Assembly: GCF_038396675.1 (NCBI RefSeq)
Contig: NC_088933.1
Location: forward strand, 15,276,001 to 15,340,000
Direction of reading: 5' to 3'
Source: Hydra vulgaris
Taxonomy: Eukaryota; Cnidaria; Hydrozoa; Anthoathecata; Hydridae
DNA length: 64,000 bases
In this document: positions 42,875 to 55,538 of the stretch, piece by piece
How the letters are laid out: each line of letters opens with the position of its first letter
Numbering within the stretch: position 1 is the first letter of the stretch
The notes under the pieces: model-generated
Told to the model about the DNA's origin: nothing
The model's input: the letters and a program-made list of their open reading frames with translations, nothing else
Databases searched by the model: none
Program-made: the position numbers and the translations under genes

Positions 42875-44822
42875 CTATTGGTCTGAGATAAGCAATACAA
42901 GCAATGAAAACTTAGTCATCATTTTCAAATTAACGACTTTGTTTGTTGGCCTCATATAAATTTCAGCATAAAAGTCTTCAAACTCCCCTGGAATGTAGGG
43001 TCGTAGTTTTTTCGTGTCCGCCACTTTTACAATCGTTATTAGTAATTTCCCTGCAGGGTAAGCTTCTTTACTTAGAAAACATAAGTTTGGGCAACTCGTT
43101 GCTCTAAAGGAAAAGCTATGATTCATTATAGAATCAATGATAGGTTGGCCAATAACCTTAGATGGAAATTATTTTATATCATATGTGCAATGCATAAACT
43201 TGCTTACTAAAAAGTGCTTTCTGTCCTTTTTAACTTGCTTACCTTTGGTTTCATTGAAAGCACAACTTTTTTGGTAAAATTGACTTGAAGTTTTAAATTT
43301 CTGAGGAAATTTATCATTTTCGGAGAATGTCTTCACATACTTGGTCTAATATGTACATACTTTGTCTACTGGTCACATACTTGATCTACTGTGTACAGCC
43401 TATAGTGTCGGTTTATTTCTCGCTTTATTATGCTAAAATCCCTATCACACGGTAGAGTGCCCTCTTATTGGATAGAATTGCTTAATCTTTTCAAATTTCT
43501 TTAAATCAGTCATGGCTAAGAGTAGTTTAGATAATAAATTTTATTTTATCCCCAACAATTATCTGAGAATAAGTGGAGTTCGGTAAACTGCTTCTCTACC
43601 TTCATTAAATAGATAAATAAAAGGGAACACACTGCATCTGGTCCCTTGCCTGCTATGCCTCTGTGGTGAACAAAAATGTGTGTAATTTGTGTTCGTAACA
43701 ATAAATGTAACTTTGTTACTTTTATTGCTATGAACACAAAAAACATTAACTGATTTGTATGTTCTGCATAAAGTAAGAAAACGATGATAAAATTTGATTA
43801 TTGTTCATGTCATTGACGTCTTTTTGGATTCAATTATAAAATTTTTTCAATTTGCATTTAATTACATCAAGTTTAGATTGAGCACATCTCTTTGCTGCCT
43901 CATTGAGACGAGGACTTTTTAACTTTAAATTGAGTTTCAACTTTAAATCTTCACATGTGCAACATATGTCAATTTGCGGCCTTCCAATGGAAAGATTATA
44001 GTTTTCTTTAAAGTAGTTGAAAAACTTCGTTTCGCCAACTTTTATTAAAAAGTATTTTTCTTTAAACAGCCTATGCATAGCTTTAACATTAAAGTAACAA
44101 TAAAGTTAAAAAAATTTAAGTTTAAAGTGGCATCAAGAAAGCATATAGGTTTTCCAAGATAATGGCTTTCCTTAGCTGGAAAGTTTTCATTGTGCTGTCT
44201 GATAAAAAGTTTGGTTTCTTTAGACAATGCTTCTTTCATGTGACGTCCTCTTTTATCCTCTGAGTTTTTTCCAATTATTTCAAAGCTCTCAATCTTTCAA
44301 TTCGTTCTTTTGTAACAGCATGTAAACTTACAAAAGCTTGAAAATATAACTGAATTCGATCAGAACCCACCATTACGTGATAACTAAAAAAAGCACTTTT
44401 TGTTTAAAACCCTTTTCCTTCCTGGGCCGTATCTATTTTTTTGGGGGGAATCAATCAAGGATTTTAGGAACAAATCCAGCTCATTTTTAGTGTTGAAGGT
44501 ATGGAAATGTTTAATTTTTCAATTAGATCTTCTTCGTTAATTTTCTCAAGACATTTGTTTCTCTTGCAGCTAAAAGAAACAAAAAATACTTTTATACTGC
44601 GTGTTATTAAAAACTTTATCAGTGAAAATGAAACTTTAAAACTTTTAGTAACATTGAATACAAAAATATTTACCTGCTGGGTAAGCCAATGTACTTTTGA
44701 GGTGAAGAATTTACTTGGTAGTCAACGAACTCTTTGCCTTAAATTCATGCAACTTTCATAATGTTTCTCTTCCAAAGATTCGGATCAGCTTTCCTTTTCT
44801 TTGTTGACATTTTCTTAAGAAA
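42875..44822 (-). pseudogene. Broken transposase-like gene with intron, LHLFSD-C-GQ family
   Basis: The minus strand starts at about 44817 with MSTKKRKADPNLWKRNIMKV, then GKEFVDYQVNSSPQKYIGLP (exon 1). After a 94 bp intron come SCKRNKCLEKINEEDLIEKL, then AVTKERIERLRALK, KRGRHMKEALSKETKLFIRQ, NENFPAKESHYLGKP, MHRLFKEKYFLIKVGETKFF, GRPQIDICCTCEDLKLKLNL, the block THIFVHHRGIAGKGPDAVCS (about 43625-43690), FTELHLFSDNCWG (43550-43590) and finally SIMNHSFSFRATSCPNLCFL. The CTCEDL and CKRNKC pairs look like zinc ligands. LFSDNC is a likely catalytic Asp of an RNase-H-type fold. I cannot name the family. Stops and shifts interrupt every part. Confidence 0.6.
44580..44673 (-). other. 94 bp GT-AG intron of the 42875-44822 gene
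   Basis: On the minus strand exon 1 ends CCCAGCAG, then GTAAATATTT. The intron ends TTTCTTTTAG before CTGCAAGAG. Joining gives PSS-CKRNKC in a single frame. Confidence 0.6.
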
Positions 44823-46829
44823 ATTATCACTTTCTTTTCAATTTATTTCCATGTTTCACTTATGATAAGAGTAAGAACACAAAACATAAAGTTAGTTTAT
44901 AAATTTAGGTAAAGTTATACAGTAAAATACAATAGCAAAAGACTAAGAACAAAAGACATAAAGTTAGACATAAAGTTAAAAATAAAAAAAAGTATTTTAT
45001 TAAAAGAGAAGGAGTGGGTGAAATTTTTTTTTTTAATGTATTTATCTCAGTCAGTTCGTGAAAACTTTCGATCTGACGAGATGTTACAATAAAATTATTT
45101 TTTATAAAAACTTTAATTTATAAATTTATATTTTATATAAAATAGATGACTTGGCCGGTGGGCCAGCTGGCCAGTCTGTTACTTTTATCCCGAAGTTTCT
45201 CATTAGTTTTTTCAGATATACATCATGATAATTTCCAATTAGGTGCAATTGAGCAATTTAAACAGTTGCTTTTATTAACAAATGCTGATTCAATTTGATA
45301 GCTTTTGTTGAAAATTATTGAAATTATTCTTTTTTAAATTTTAAAAGTTAAGTTTTTAAGTTATTATTTTTATTGAAGACAACTTAAGAGATTAGAATAC
45401 TTGTTTGTTTTATAATAAAATGTTTACAACTAGAATACTTGTTTGTTTTACAATAGAATTATCAGATTTATGACCATAAACATCTGCATAGGTTTTCTTT
45501 TTATATTTCATTTTTCAATACTTTGATTTCGCTTTAAGAATTGAACGAGTATGTTTTGAAAGTTTTAGGGTAATAGTTTTAGAATGACATCAAAGCTCTT
45601 CATAATCTGTAACGAATCCTAATTTTCTAATAAAAACATACAGTTTTATTTTTTTTCATTCAACAATTTTGTTTTCTTCAAGCTAAAATCTAGAAGCTTG
45701 TCTTAGAGCTAGAATTAATTGTGGGTAGTTACAGGTGCTATCTACTTAAGTACAGATTTGGCTGTCAGCAGTCAGGGTTTTTAAACCTTTTTGCAGTTTA
45801 GTGATTTTTGAGTTTACTGATAAAGTTATGTCATAACTTTATCAGGGAAGTAATTTTTAAGATCTGCTTTAGCGTTTTCACTTGTAGAGCTAATGAGGCA
45901 ATACAACACAACCATTACTTTATCAAGATATACTGCACTCTCTTTGTCCAGACACGGCTGTATAAATGCAAAGCAAACATCTTTGCAAGAAAAAAATAAT
46001 AATACGATTCAACCATTTAGACACAAGTAACATTATACTAATAGAAAAAAAAGTGCATGCAAACTTAACAAGTATTGCAGTCTTGGAAAGCAATGGTTTC
46101 AACAATAATATTAATAGTATCTGTAACTAAAAACGCACATGAAACGCACAAGACAAGCTTTACGTGACTGAGTTTTCAATCTAATTTTCCGAAAAATTAA
46201 TGTTAACTAATATAAACATTAATTAAAATTTTTACTTTAGTAATTAAATTTCCGAGAAATCAATGTTTACTAATGTACTTCTTAAACAAGACGAAAAAAA
46301 AACGTTTTTTAACGTTTCAAAGGGTTACCCTCTCTGATTTTAAATCTTATTATTTTTACAAAAAATCATTAATGGTAACGTGTTTTATTAAATTAACGTA
46401 TATTAAATTAAGAATAATACACTAAGTGTTTTGATAGAAATTCGTATTGTTGCCATGGTAACAGATTTTTCATAACTTTTTCTCACCACCGCAACAAGAC
46501 GACCGAAGTTAAGGGTCAAATTTTTTATCTTTTTGTTGTCCAAAAACTTTTTTTTTAGTTTGAATAAAAATTTATTTCGTTCATATCATAGAGCTTAATC
46601 AGGACAATACACATCATTTCATAAGAAAATATTATACCGTTCTCCAAATATATTCACCGGCGTCCACAATTGCTATTCTGAGAAAAACACGATTAAAGCA
46701 AAACCTTTAAATACAGAAATATTTTAAGAAGGTAAAAAAAAAAAAAATCCAAATTTTCAAAGTCCACCAGGCACATACAAGTCACCATTTTTTTCAATTA
46801 TTTTGTCTTTTTATTTCAACTTTTTGGCA
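44823..46829. other. Long A+T-rich stretch, no gene
   Basis: Direct repeat of AGAATACTTGTTTGTTTTA (about 45393 and 45433). GGCCGGTGGGCCAGCTGGCC near 45154 is a small G+C palindrome-like word. A CGAAAAATTAATGTTAACTA / GAGAAATCAATGTTTACTAA pair is direct (about 46190 and 46255). No coding support. Confidence 0.5.
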
Positions 46830-47850
46830 TGTAATAATTGCCGTCTTGACTTATTGTCAGGGTTCATACGATATTTAGCATTTCTTATTCTTTTATTATT
46901 TAATGCTTTGCATCCTGCAATCATATGAAAGTCTGGTACCCTTTTCAATTCTTTAAGAATATCAAGTGATGCTTTTGCTCCAATATTTATTAAAGTAAGC
47001 TACAGCATCATATACAACAATTTCTACTTGGGTAAGTGAGACAAATGTTTGTTTTGGTAGGCGGTCCTAAATCATCCTATTAAACGATTCATTATTATTT
47101 TTTGTTTTGACATGCAAACATTTTTGTAACTCTCTATCTTCACTTAATTTTTCAAATAATCACATTCATAATAATGTTTATTGGTAAACCCAGTCCTGGC
47201 TTATATGTTGTTGTTTTATTTATTTTATCGGCATTGTATTTGCACCAGCTGCCTGAACCAGTTGGACAGTGTGGAAATTTTAAGCTTTTTTTTTTTTTTT
47301 TTTTATGAAGCCACATTAAATAGCAATGTTAACACTAATGCCTTCATATCTTTTATGTTACCTGCATTTTGTCTGAATGCAACTCCAACAAAATTTTGCT
47401 AGCGATCAATTGTCGCATCTGTAAGACGTTCTTTTCCACAAGGGCCTTTAAATTTCTTTAAATTCCGCAGCTGTGTTCCAACTCTTATTTGGTAAATGTC
47501 AATTTCTATATCAGGGTATGTATTTTTATCATTCATGTAATTTTTACGACCTCCATCACCTAAATAGTGAGTATATCTTAACTGGCGATTATCAATAGAA
47601 CACTAAAAAAATCGTTTTGCTCCTTCTGGCTCCATAACTACCAGCAGAACCTTAGTAATTATACTTACAAACGTGGGAATTTCTCAAGTGTGCATAATCA
47701 TTTTGATTAGACTTTTGAAGGCCTTGATTAATACTACAACTTTTACAATATCTAGACATGACTTCAACATCTGATACATTGCCACTATCAGTAGAGATAA
47801 CAGAAAAGACTCCGTTGAGCAATAAAAAACCACATTAAAAACGCTAATGT
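46830..47850 (-). pseudogene. Mutator-like transposase relic
   Basis: Minus-strand phrases in order: VISTDSGNVSDVEVMSRYCK (about 47735-47800), SCSINQGLQKSNQ, HLRNSHVCKYNY, GSAGSYGA, RYTHYLGDGGRKNYMND (about 47535-47585), YPDIEIDIYQIRVGTQLRNL, KKFKGPCGKERLTDATIDR, QNFVGVAFRQNAGNIKDMKA, CPTGSGSWCKYNADKINKTT (about 47215-47275), YKPGLGLPI, and FVSLTQVEIVVYDAVAYFNK (about 47000-47060). This order, with DxGN...CxxC...LGDGD...CPxGxxSWC, is what I know from animal Mutator-like (MULE-type) proteins. LGDG is a probable catalytic Asp. Stops, frame changes and an 18 bp T run (47288-47305) break it. Confidence 0.65.
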
Positions 47851-48655
47851 TCTACCATCTTTTTTAAAAAAAATTTAACCCTGTTTTCAAGGAATAAGAA
47901 ACTATTTTTTTAACTACGCGACCCCTGGTTTTTATTTTTGCCAAAATTTAACATATTTTTTGTTTGTTTGCTGTTGTTTTTTTTTGTTTGTTTTTTTGTT
48001 CTTTATTACAACATGAAAATTTGTATACAAATATATAAATTTAAAAAGTTTACTATTGAAGATTATGTTAAAATAATGATAGAAATTAAATAAAAATAAA
48101 GAACGTGGAAACTCAAAGAAGACTTAGAGGTCTTGTCATAAGAATCGCTAAAGTTTGACGCGTCAATAAAAGTTGATGTAAACTCATTCAATGCGACTAT
48201 CGCATAATTTATTGGTAATAAATATAGTATTTAAAGTTTTCCTTAAATTAACTTGAAATATGGATGGCTTTACTAGGATCATTATTCTTTGGATTTTTTT
48301 TGATTTTTTGATTTTATTTTTTCCTGCATCTTTTTTTCATTATACCACAATTTTCTTGAATAATTTTCATTTTTCTTCAAAATTATTATTTTCTTCAACA
48401 GTTATAAAACACCTCTGAAAACACATTATTGAATAGATTTAGATCTTATTTTTCTTCTTTTTTCTTTTTTTTAAGTATATCATGATGAATATTGTTTAGT
48501 ATATCGCGATTGTCTTGTTAAATTTATAATTACAAGATTTTTATTGTAATATCATGAATATTTTCTACTTTGGTAAAAGTTCTTCTTTGACCCACGTGGA
48601 GCAACTTTGAACCGGGTTTTTTTCAGCCGTTTTAGGCAAGTAGGTTAGTTTTGAA
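47851..48655. other. Spacer with a SINE body fragment
   Basis: AACGTGGAAACTCAAAGAAG and AGGTCTTGTCATAAGAATCG at 48101-48155 match the SINE body (minus orientation, A-rich tail AATAAAAATAAAG before it). The rest is T-rich low complexity. Confidence 0.5.
48085..48165 (-). repeat. SINE body fragment
   Basis: Shares ACTCAAAGAAG, GGTCTTGTCA and AGAATCGCT with 26980-27025. Third headless copy in the window. Confidence 0.65.
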
Positions 48656-48659
48656 GGTC

Positions 48660-49036
48660 ATACTAGTTTTTTACATGTATGTACATACATAACATCATAT
48701 GTGCATACAGAACATTTGTATGAACACAAGTAAACACATAGACATATACAAATAAAACATATAGATACATATTACATATATACACACATACATACATAAA
48801 TATATATACATAAATACATATATGCACACAAATATGCATATATATATACATACATACACATACATGCATACATACATACATACATACATACATACATACA
48901 TACATACATACATACATACATACATACATACATACATACATACATACATACATACATACATACATACATACATACATACATACATACATACATACATACA
49001 TACATACATACATACATACATACATACATACATACA

Positions 49037-49070
<34 letters not shown>

Positions 49071-49210
49071 CACACATACATACATATACACACATACATA
49101 TACACATAGACATACATACGCACACACATACGCACATATATACACATACATGTATACGCACACACAGGTGCATACACACTTACATATATACACATAAATA
49201 TACACACTCA
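48660..49210. repeat. (CATA)n / (ACAT)n satellite block
   Basis: The core 48866-49066 is almost pure CATA repeats. The flanks (48660-48865 and 49067-49210) are diverged CATA/CACA/TATA mixtures. It is open on several frames (Tyr-Val-Cys-Met or His-Thr-Tyr-Ile), which are artefacts of the period. Confidence 0.97.
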
Positions 49211-49399
49211 TACTCAATATATTTTATAAAGTATATTTTACTAAACTATATATAACATTATTTAAGAAAAAATTTACAGAATTAGTACTTAAGAACACTG
49301 TATATGTTTGCAATATATAATAACTTTAACAATAAAGTATTGTTCTAGAAAACACAAAATAAGAAAACTTAAAATCAAAATTTAAAAAAACATAGATAT
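49211..49399. other. Short spacer at LINE 3' end
   Basis: A+T-rich; may include the LINE 3' tail. Confidence 0.4.
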
Positions 49400-51023
49400 T
49401 TCATCTATTGAAAATATAATATTTTTTTAGTTTTAGTTTAAAGGAGGGATAACTACATTTCTTAAAAACATCAAAAAATTTTGTAATTATTTTATTCCAC
49501 AGAAAAGCTCTACAAAACGAGATGCAAAACTTTCCAAAATTTGTATGGTAAGAAGGTTGTCGAATAGCTTTATCATTTCTTAAGATATATTTGTTCTTTT
49601 CTTTCAAAGTAAATAAATTTTGAAAGGGTTCAGGAAATAAACTGTTTTTACATTTATACATAAAACAAAGAACATTGAAAATATTCAGCTCGTATATACT
49701 AAAAACATTCATATCAATTAGGAGAGGCTTGGCATGAGTAAAACGATCCCTAAAATTAATAAGGCGTGCAACATGTTTTTGTTGACAATATAGAGGTTCA
49801 AGTTTTCTTTTATTTATACTACTCCACGCAACACTTGAATAGTTTAGGTGGCAATGGATAAATGAATGATATAACTGAGTTAAAGTGTGCTTATTTAGGA
49901 TATTTCTTGTTTTATATAACATTCCAATACTTTTAGATATTTTATTGCCCAAATTTTCTATGTGTTTTTTCCATGAGAGACTTTCATCAATATAAACACC
50001 TAAAAATTTGGTAAAGCTTACTTGTTAGAGTATTGTCAATAAAAAGAAAAGGCATGTCATTTGGCAGTAAGTGTTTTTAAAAATGAGTGTGGATGAAAAT
50101 CCATTTGGTTTTGTCAATATTGAGAAATAATTTTTTTTGTCTTGAACCAATAAGAGATTTTAATTAGCTCGTTGCTCATGTTTTCAAATAGATAATTTGT
50201 TATTGAGAGATAAAAAAAAAGATGTGTCATCTGCGAACACAATTGTCATTAAGTTTGAGGCTTTATATAGATCATTGATGTAAATAAGAAATAATATTGA
50301 TCCCTGAGGTACTTTACATGTTATATCAAGCAAATTTCAATGCCAATTTGAATCAACGTAGACATATTACTTGCAATTACTTAGATAGCTTGTAATCCAA
50401 TTTAGAACATTACCAGTTATTCCATAATATTGCATAATAAACTTTTTTATAAGAATTTCACGATCTATGGTATCAAATGCCTTTGCTAAATCTATGAAAA
50501 CTCCCAAAGTATATTGGGAATTTTCAAATGATTCAGTTGTACTTCTTGAAAACTAGATAACTGCATGTTCCGTAGAATTATTTATTTTAAAACCATATTG
50601 GTTGATATATATGAGATTATTATTTAATAGGTGATTATATATTCTATGATAAAGAATTCTTTCTAAAACTTTTAAGAAAATGGAAAGAATGGATATAGAA
50701 CGGTAATTGTTAATATTAGTTAAATCCCCTCCTTTAAATATTGGTATAACCTTCGCTATTTTTGATTGATTAGGAAAAATTCCTTGTCTGATGGAACATG
50801 AAAATATCCTAAAAAGAATATCTTTTAAGACATCATATGAATTAATAACAATGTTTCCATTGATATCATCATGGCCAATGGCTTTGTTAGGTTTGAGCAT
50901 TTTAAAAGCACATTCAAATTCATCAAAAGTTAGCTCAAAGGAGTTAAGATGTGATGTTAGGGGGAAAGAAAGATATTTTTCAAAAGTATTAGTACTTGAA
51001 CTTTTTAGGCTAGGTTTTGGCCA

Positions 51024-51922
51024 ACGCACAGTGAGACAGAGTGTGCCAAAAGACCAAAAAATCAATATCAGCATTGCACGGTGAAAATTTGTCATAATGA
51101 TGAAGAGATGTTTATTAGAGGAAATACCTAGTTAAAAAAACATTAAATATTAGTTTAAGCGAAATTTTATTCGGTTATTTATACGTTAATTTGACATGTG
51201 TTCCAAAACGCTATTTTGCATTTTTTATTTATCAACTTTATTACGCTATTATTGTTTTAAATTAACTTTATTGACTTTCATTTTAAACTTTATTATTTTA
51301 ATTAAGATTGTCTTTTTCGCTCAGGCTTTTAAAAATAATTTAACGTAAATGTAATCATTAGTCTTTATGCATCGAAAACAGACAGTTTTCGATATTTTTT
51401 TTTGCTACTAACCTTTACTATTAGGTATCAGATAAACTATCCTCCAAACATTTGACTATGTAAATCTTTTGCTAAATGTATGTAAATAGCCATGCAACAT
51501 AAATATTTTGCAACTTTTTGCAATAAAATAAGTTATAACAAAAGATTGGTCTTTGGTTATTGGTCAGTTGATGAGAAATACTGAACATGTAAAAAAGATG
51601 TTTTGTACACAAAGAATACCAACAAAATCTTTCATTACTGTTATAATATATAAGTTTTGTAAATATAAATCTAAAAAAGTTATTTTATGACAAATACATG
51701 CATCGAAAAGTAATACTTTTAATGTTTACACTGATAAAAGTTGTCTTGTCCATTAAAAATACTTCGTATTTTTCAACAAAATAATAAAAAAAAATTTTTT
51801 TATTATATAAATACATGTTTATTACTTTATTTATGCATTTTATATATAAATATAGCTATTCTAATAAAAAAACTATGAAAATAATTTTGGCACAAAAAAC
51901 TCGATTTTGTCCCACTGTGCAA
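51024..51922. mobile_element. ~0.9 kb non-autonomous element with GCACAGTG ends
   Basis: The left end GCACAGTGAGACAGAGTGTG and right end GGCACAAAAAACTCGATTTT-GTCCCACTGTGC pair as inverted repeats of about 25-30 bp (CACAGTG-G-GACA...GTGCCAAAA). AAC lies on each side. The interior is A+T-rich with no gene. It interrupts LINE copy 2. Confidence 0.65.
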
Positions 51923-52941
51923 CGGATACAAAATATTTATTTAGTTCAGCAGCTATCTTCTCTTGATTAATCAAGAACTCTTCGTTTATTTTAATCGTTT
52001 AGGGCTAAGATATTTTTGTTTTGATACTGCCAGTAATTTCTTGAATGATTTCCTAAGTGCGTTTAGAATTTAGTTTATATTTTTCTAGCAAATTAGTATA
52101 GTATTTATATATAAGATTTTTTCTTTGTCGCTCAAAGATTTTAGCGTAATTTTTATAAATAGTTTTACTTTCTACCAATTTTGATTTTAAATATTTGATA
52201 TATAGTTTTTGTTTAGTTTTTGAAGATTTTCTTAGTTCCTTGGTAATCCATAGTGATTTGTTGTTTTTTGGTTTAAGATTAATTTTTATTTGTTTGAAAC
52301 TTGATTCGTAACAAAGAATGTTTAAAAAAAATTGTTGTAGACTAAGTTTACATTATCTAAAAAAATAATCTGTTCCCAATGTAGTAAAAATAGTTGTTCC
52401 TTAATTGATGTTAAATTTGCTTCATTAAAAATACGTTTAATGTGATATTGGTTTGTATTTGGCAATATTTTATTATTAGCATTAATCGAAAAGAATATCG
52501 GAAATTGATCTGAGATCTTTTTTAATTATGTCCTTTTGAATTGTTTCATTAAATAAATCATTGGTTATTATACTATCTATAAGAGATGTTGTTGATTGAG
52601 TGATTCTAGTTGGTTTATTAATTAAGGGAATGGATCCGATTTCAAATAAAGCATTATAAACCATTTTAATTTTTTTTATGACGTGATATTCGAAGCAATC
52701 GAGATTAAAGTCTCCTAATATGTAGATTTTTTTTTTCTTGATTGCATTTTTTTATTATATTGTGAAATAAAAATGTACCAAAATTTTTAATTACGCCAGA
52801 TGGTGGCCGATAGCAACAGCTAAGTAAAATGTTTTAGGTTCTTTTGGTTGAGATTTCGATAATTAAAACCTCTATATTGTTGTCAGAAATACTCATGTCA
52901 TGCCTGATAAAAAATTATAAATTTTCTTTTATAAAAGAAAA

Positions 52942-52983
52942 AGCGGTTTTCTTATTTACATAAATGTAAATAAGCAAACCGCT
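52942..52983. repeat. 20 bp inverted duplication in LINE endonuclease sequence
   Basis: AGCGGTTTTCTTATTTACAT and ATGTAAATAAGCAAACCGCT are inverse copies with one mismatch. One arm is real coding sequence (SGLLIY), the other its inverse copy, adding codons not present in copy 1. Confidence 0.85.
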
Positions 52984-53150
52984 TCCGCGTTTTTTAATTT
53001 TTCGCGCTAATGGTATCAAATTAAAACCTTGCAAATTAAAATTAGTGCAAGCAACATTATTACACCACGTTTCGGTTAAGCAAATTACGTTAAAAATTTA
53101 AAAAGTTTCCTCAATTATATTACAAAAATTATCAATTTTTTTTTTTTTAA

Positions 53151-53437
53151 ACTGCAATGTTTAAGTGCAACGCGTTTAAATTATCAGGTTCAAGAAATTC
53201 TTATATTTCGTTGGTATTTTCGTTTTTTGTTTCGTATTTTCGTTGGTTGATATTTAAATTTAATTCACATTTTAAGATGTGCATACATCAACTGACAAAT
53301 AGGGTTTGGAGCAATTAAATGTACATGGTTTGGATCAGGGTTAAGGTCAGAAATCAATAGGAAATGCGTTTTGTATTAGTGTTGATAGAAACCAGGCTTT
53401 TTTTAAAGTTGTTATTGTAAAGGAATTTTCTCATAAA
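53151..53437. other. Spacer between LINE and TIR element
   Basis: May include LINE leader. No gene. TTTCGTATTTTCGTTGG repeats twice (about 53210-53245). Confidence 0.4.
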
Positions 53438-53955
53438 GGTAATTCCGCATCAAATCACCCAAAATTTAGAAAATTTTGAACCATGGGTCTTCAAATTTTT
53501 TAAAAACCTCTTTGGCTGTTGCATCTTAAAAAGAAAAGTTAACATATAAAATTTTAGCTAAAAATGTTGAGAGGTTGACAAGATACTGCAATTTTAATAC
53601 TGACCTCGTTTCCTAAAATGACCCGGTTTTCATAACACTCTGAAAAAACATTTTTCTTAAAATAGTAAGAAATAAAAATGGCAAAAACATGAAAATAAAC
53701 ATATATAATGTTTTTTTGATGCTGAATTCAATAAATGTACTTAAAATGCTAAAATATAAAAGGAACATGCTTAAAAATTAATAAAACAACTAGTTTCTAT
53801 AAAACAACTTTGGGGCCCAATATCTCAAAACACCCCCATCAAAAAAAATTTTTTTTTGCTGTTAATATTTTCAGCTGTTTATAATCTTATTAGGCACAAA
53901 AAATCTAACTGGAAAAACGACTGAAACATACGGAACTTTAATTTCAAAGATGTAT
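53438..53955 (+). repeat. Left terminal inverted repeat
   Basis: Inverse copy of 55649-56157; identity looks highest over the inner ~330 bp (from about 53620). Confidence 0.9.
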
Positions 53956-54103
53956 CAAATTTTCAATAAGCTATTTTAAAAAACTTTCAAATAGAATTCT
54001 GTAAAATATTATATTTAGTTAAAAGACTCCTTTAAAAAAAAAAACAATTTTGTTATATTTAAGGAAGTCTTAATTATATGATAACCAAAGTGGTGCATTT
54101 TGC

Positions 54104-55538
54104 ATGGGTGCAAGTGGTACACATTCTGTTTGTGTTTGTTCTTATGCCATATTGCTAGTAGATGCTTTAAATATTGGACTAAAGTATAAGGACTTACTTT
54201 CAAAAACCGTTTGCTCAGTAGAAAACAAAGAATGCATGTTTGCACAGTGTGATGATTGTCCTGGTAAAGAACCCCTTACCAAATATTTGTATGAGATTTT
54301 TGGAGAATACGAAGATGATTTTGAGATACACTACAAGCAAGGGCAAACTACTGACCGTGCAACACTATTAAGTTTAACAGCTGATGTTCCAACGTTTGTT
54401 GAACTATTAGCATCTTGTTTTGAAAAGCTACAAGCTCATTCTTTTATTTCTCACTCTCAATCACAGTACCTTAACCAACTGAAGCAATATATGGATCAAT
54501 CAAACATTATCCTTATTGACGACTTTGCTGAAAATTATGCTTTTGTTGTCCAAGATGAAATACAGAGCTATCATTGGAACACCCAACAATGTTCTTTACA
54601 TCCATTAGTCATATACTATAAAGATGATAAAGGTGAACTGAAACATATTTCTTACTGTTTTATATCAGATGACATTATACATGATGTAACTAATATGTAC
54701 AAAATATTCCAACTAATCATACCAATATTAAAAATAAAATTTTCCAATCTGTCTAAATTACATTTATTCACTGATGGTTGCACAGGACAGTACAAAAATT
54801 GTAAAAGCTTTTACAATCTATGTCAACTAGAGAGCGAATTAAAATTGAGTGGTACTTTTTTGCCACGTCCCACGGAAAGTCACCATGCGATGGGATTGGT
54901 GGTACTGTAAAAAGATTAACAACACAAGAAAATTTAAAACGACCGTACAAAAACCAAATTCTCACATCAGAAGCTATGTATGAATTTTGTATTGATAAAA
55001 TCAAAGTTGTTAACTTCATTTACATAAAGGGATTGGACTTACAATTGCAACGTGAAGAGCAAAAAGAAAGGCACACTGGTGTAACAACTCTACCTGTACT
55101 CGTAGCTTTCATCAATTTATATATCTTGGAGATAACAAGGTTGGGGCAAAGAGGTGTAGTACAGACACTAATTATACAATAATCCACAATCTTAAAAAGA
55201 AACAAAACATATCTCAACTTGATACTGTCACTTTAGGTTGTTATGTCGCTGTAGTCTGTGATGATAAGTGGTGGATCGGCATTGTAACTAAAACCAACTT
55301 CGAAGAAGTTGATGCTAAAGTTAAGTTTCTTCATCCAAATGGTCCATCAATCTGTTTTAACTGGCCTGAAAGAGACGACTACTGTTTTATTCCAAACACC
55401 AACATATTGAAAAGACTATCTGTTTCACAAGCTTGCTCTAGTTCTGGTAGAAACTATGTGTTTGAAAATGCTGAAATAGAGGAAGTACAAGTAAAATGGG
55501 AGCAATATTGTAAACTATTACAAACACAGTCAAAATAA
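54104..55538 (+). pseudogene. Transposase-like gene of the TIR element, two frameshifts
   Basis: ATG 54104 opens 268 codons in one frame. Residues 1-60 hold MGASGTHSVCVCSYAILL and a Cys-rich stretch CMFAQCDDCPGKEPLTKYLY. Then come QGQTTDRATLLS (about 80-90), SNIILIDDFAENYAFVVQDE (133-152, Asp139/140), IQSYHWNTQQCSLHPLVIYY, YCFISDDIIHDV and LSKLHLFTDGCTGQYKNCKS (216-235, Asp224). A +1 shift near 54840 leads to EWYFFATSHGKSPCDGIGG, about 40 residues after Asp224. A second shift near 55080 leads to TRSFHQFIYLGDNKVGAKRC. The tail follows with VAVVCDDKWWIGIVTKTNFE, KVKFLHPNGPSICFNWP and the stop at 55536. Asp139/Asp224/Asp in SPCDG have RNase-H-like transposase spacing (inference). The tail with WWIG and HP-G-F-WP may be a Tudor-like barrel. 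I recall this family from predicted cnidarian proteins of unknown function. The start may be truncated, since relatives seem longer. Confidence 0.8.

Larger units (their letters stand above)
49400..53150 (-). pseudogene. LINE family B copy 2: endonuclease-RT with 0.9 kb insert
   Basis: Same domain order as 34240-38060. Endonuclease remains (about 52680-53090) include ETWCNNVACTNFNLQGFNLI and RGSGLLIYI. A linker holds FEIGSIPLINKPTRITQSTT (about 52570-52650). The RT reads FECAFKMLKPNKAIGHDDIN (about 50857-50920), KIAKVIPIFKGGDLTNINNY, RSISILSIFLKVLERILYHR, then INQYGFKINNSTEHAVI. The catalytic FADDT is at about 50222-50240 and is intact. The C-terminus is the long frame 49401-49952 with TRNILNKHTLTQLYHSFIHC and HVARLINFRDRFTHAKPLLI. 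Several frameshifts separate these. A GCACAGTG-ended element (51024-51922) splits it between linker and RT. Confidence 0.85.

Noticed and set aside
44501..44761. 86-codon plus frame
   Set aside because: Antisense to exon 1 and intron of the minus-strand transposase-like relic.
48663..49217. 184-, 170- and 135-codon minus frames and a 95-codon plus frame
   Set aside because: They are translations of the CATA tetranucleotide satellite, open in several phases at once.
50791..51084. 97-codon plus-strand frame
   Set aside because: Antisense to the RT of LINE copy 2 and runs into the GCACAGTG element.
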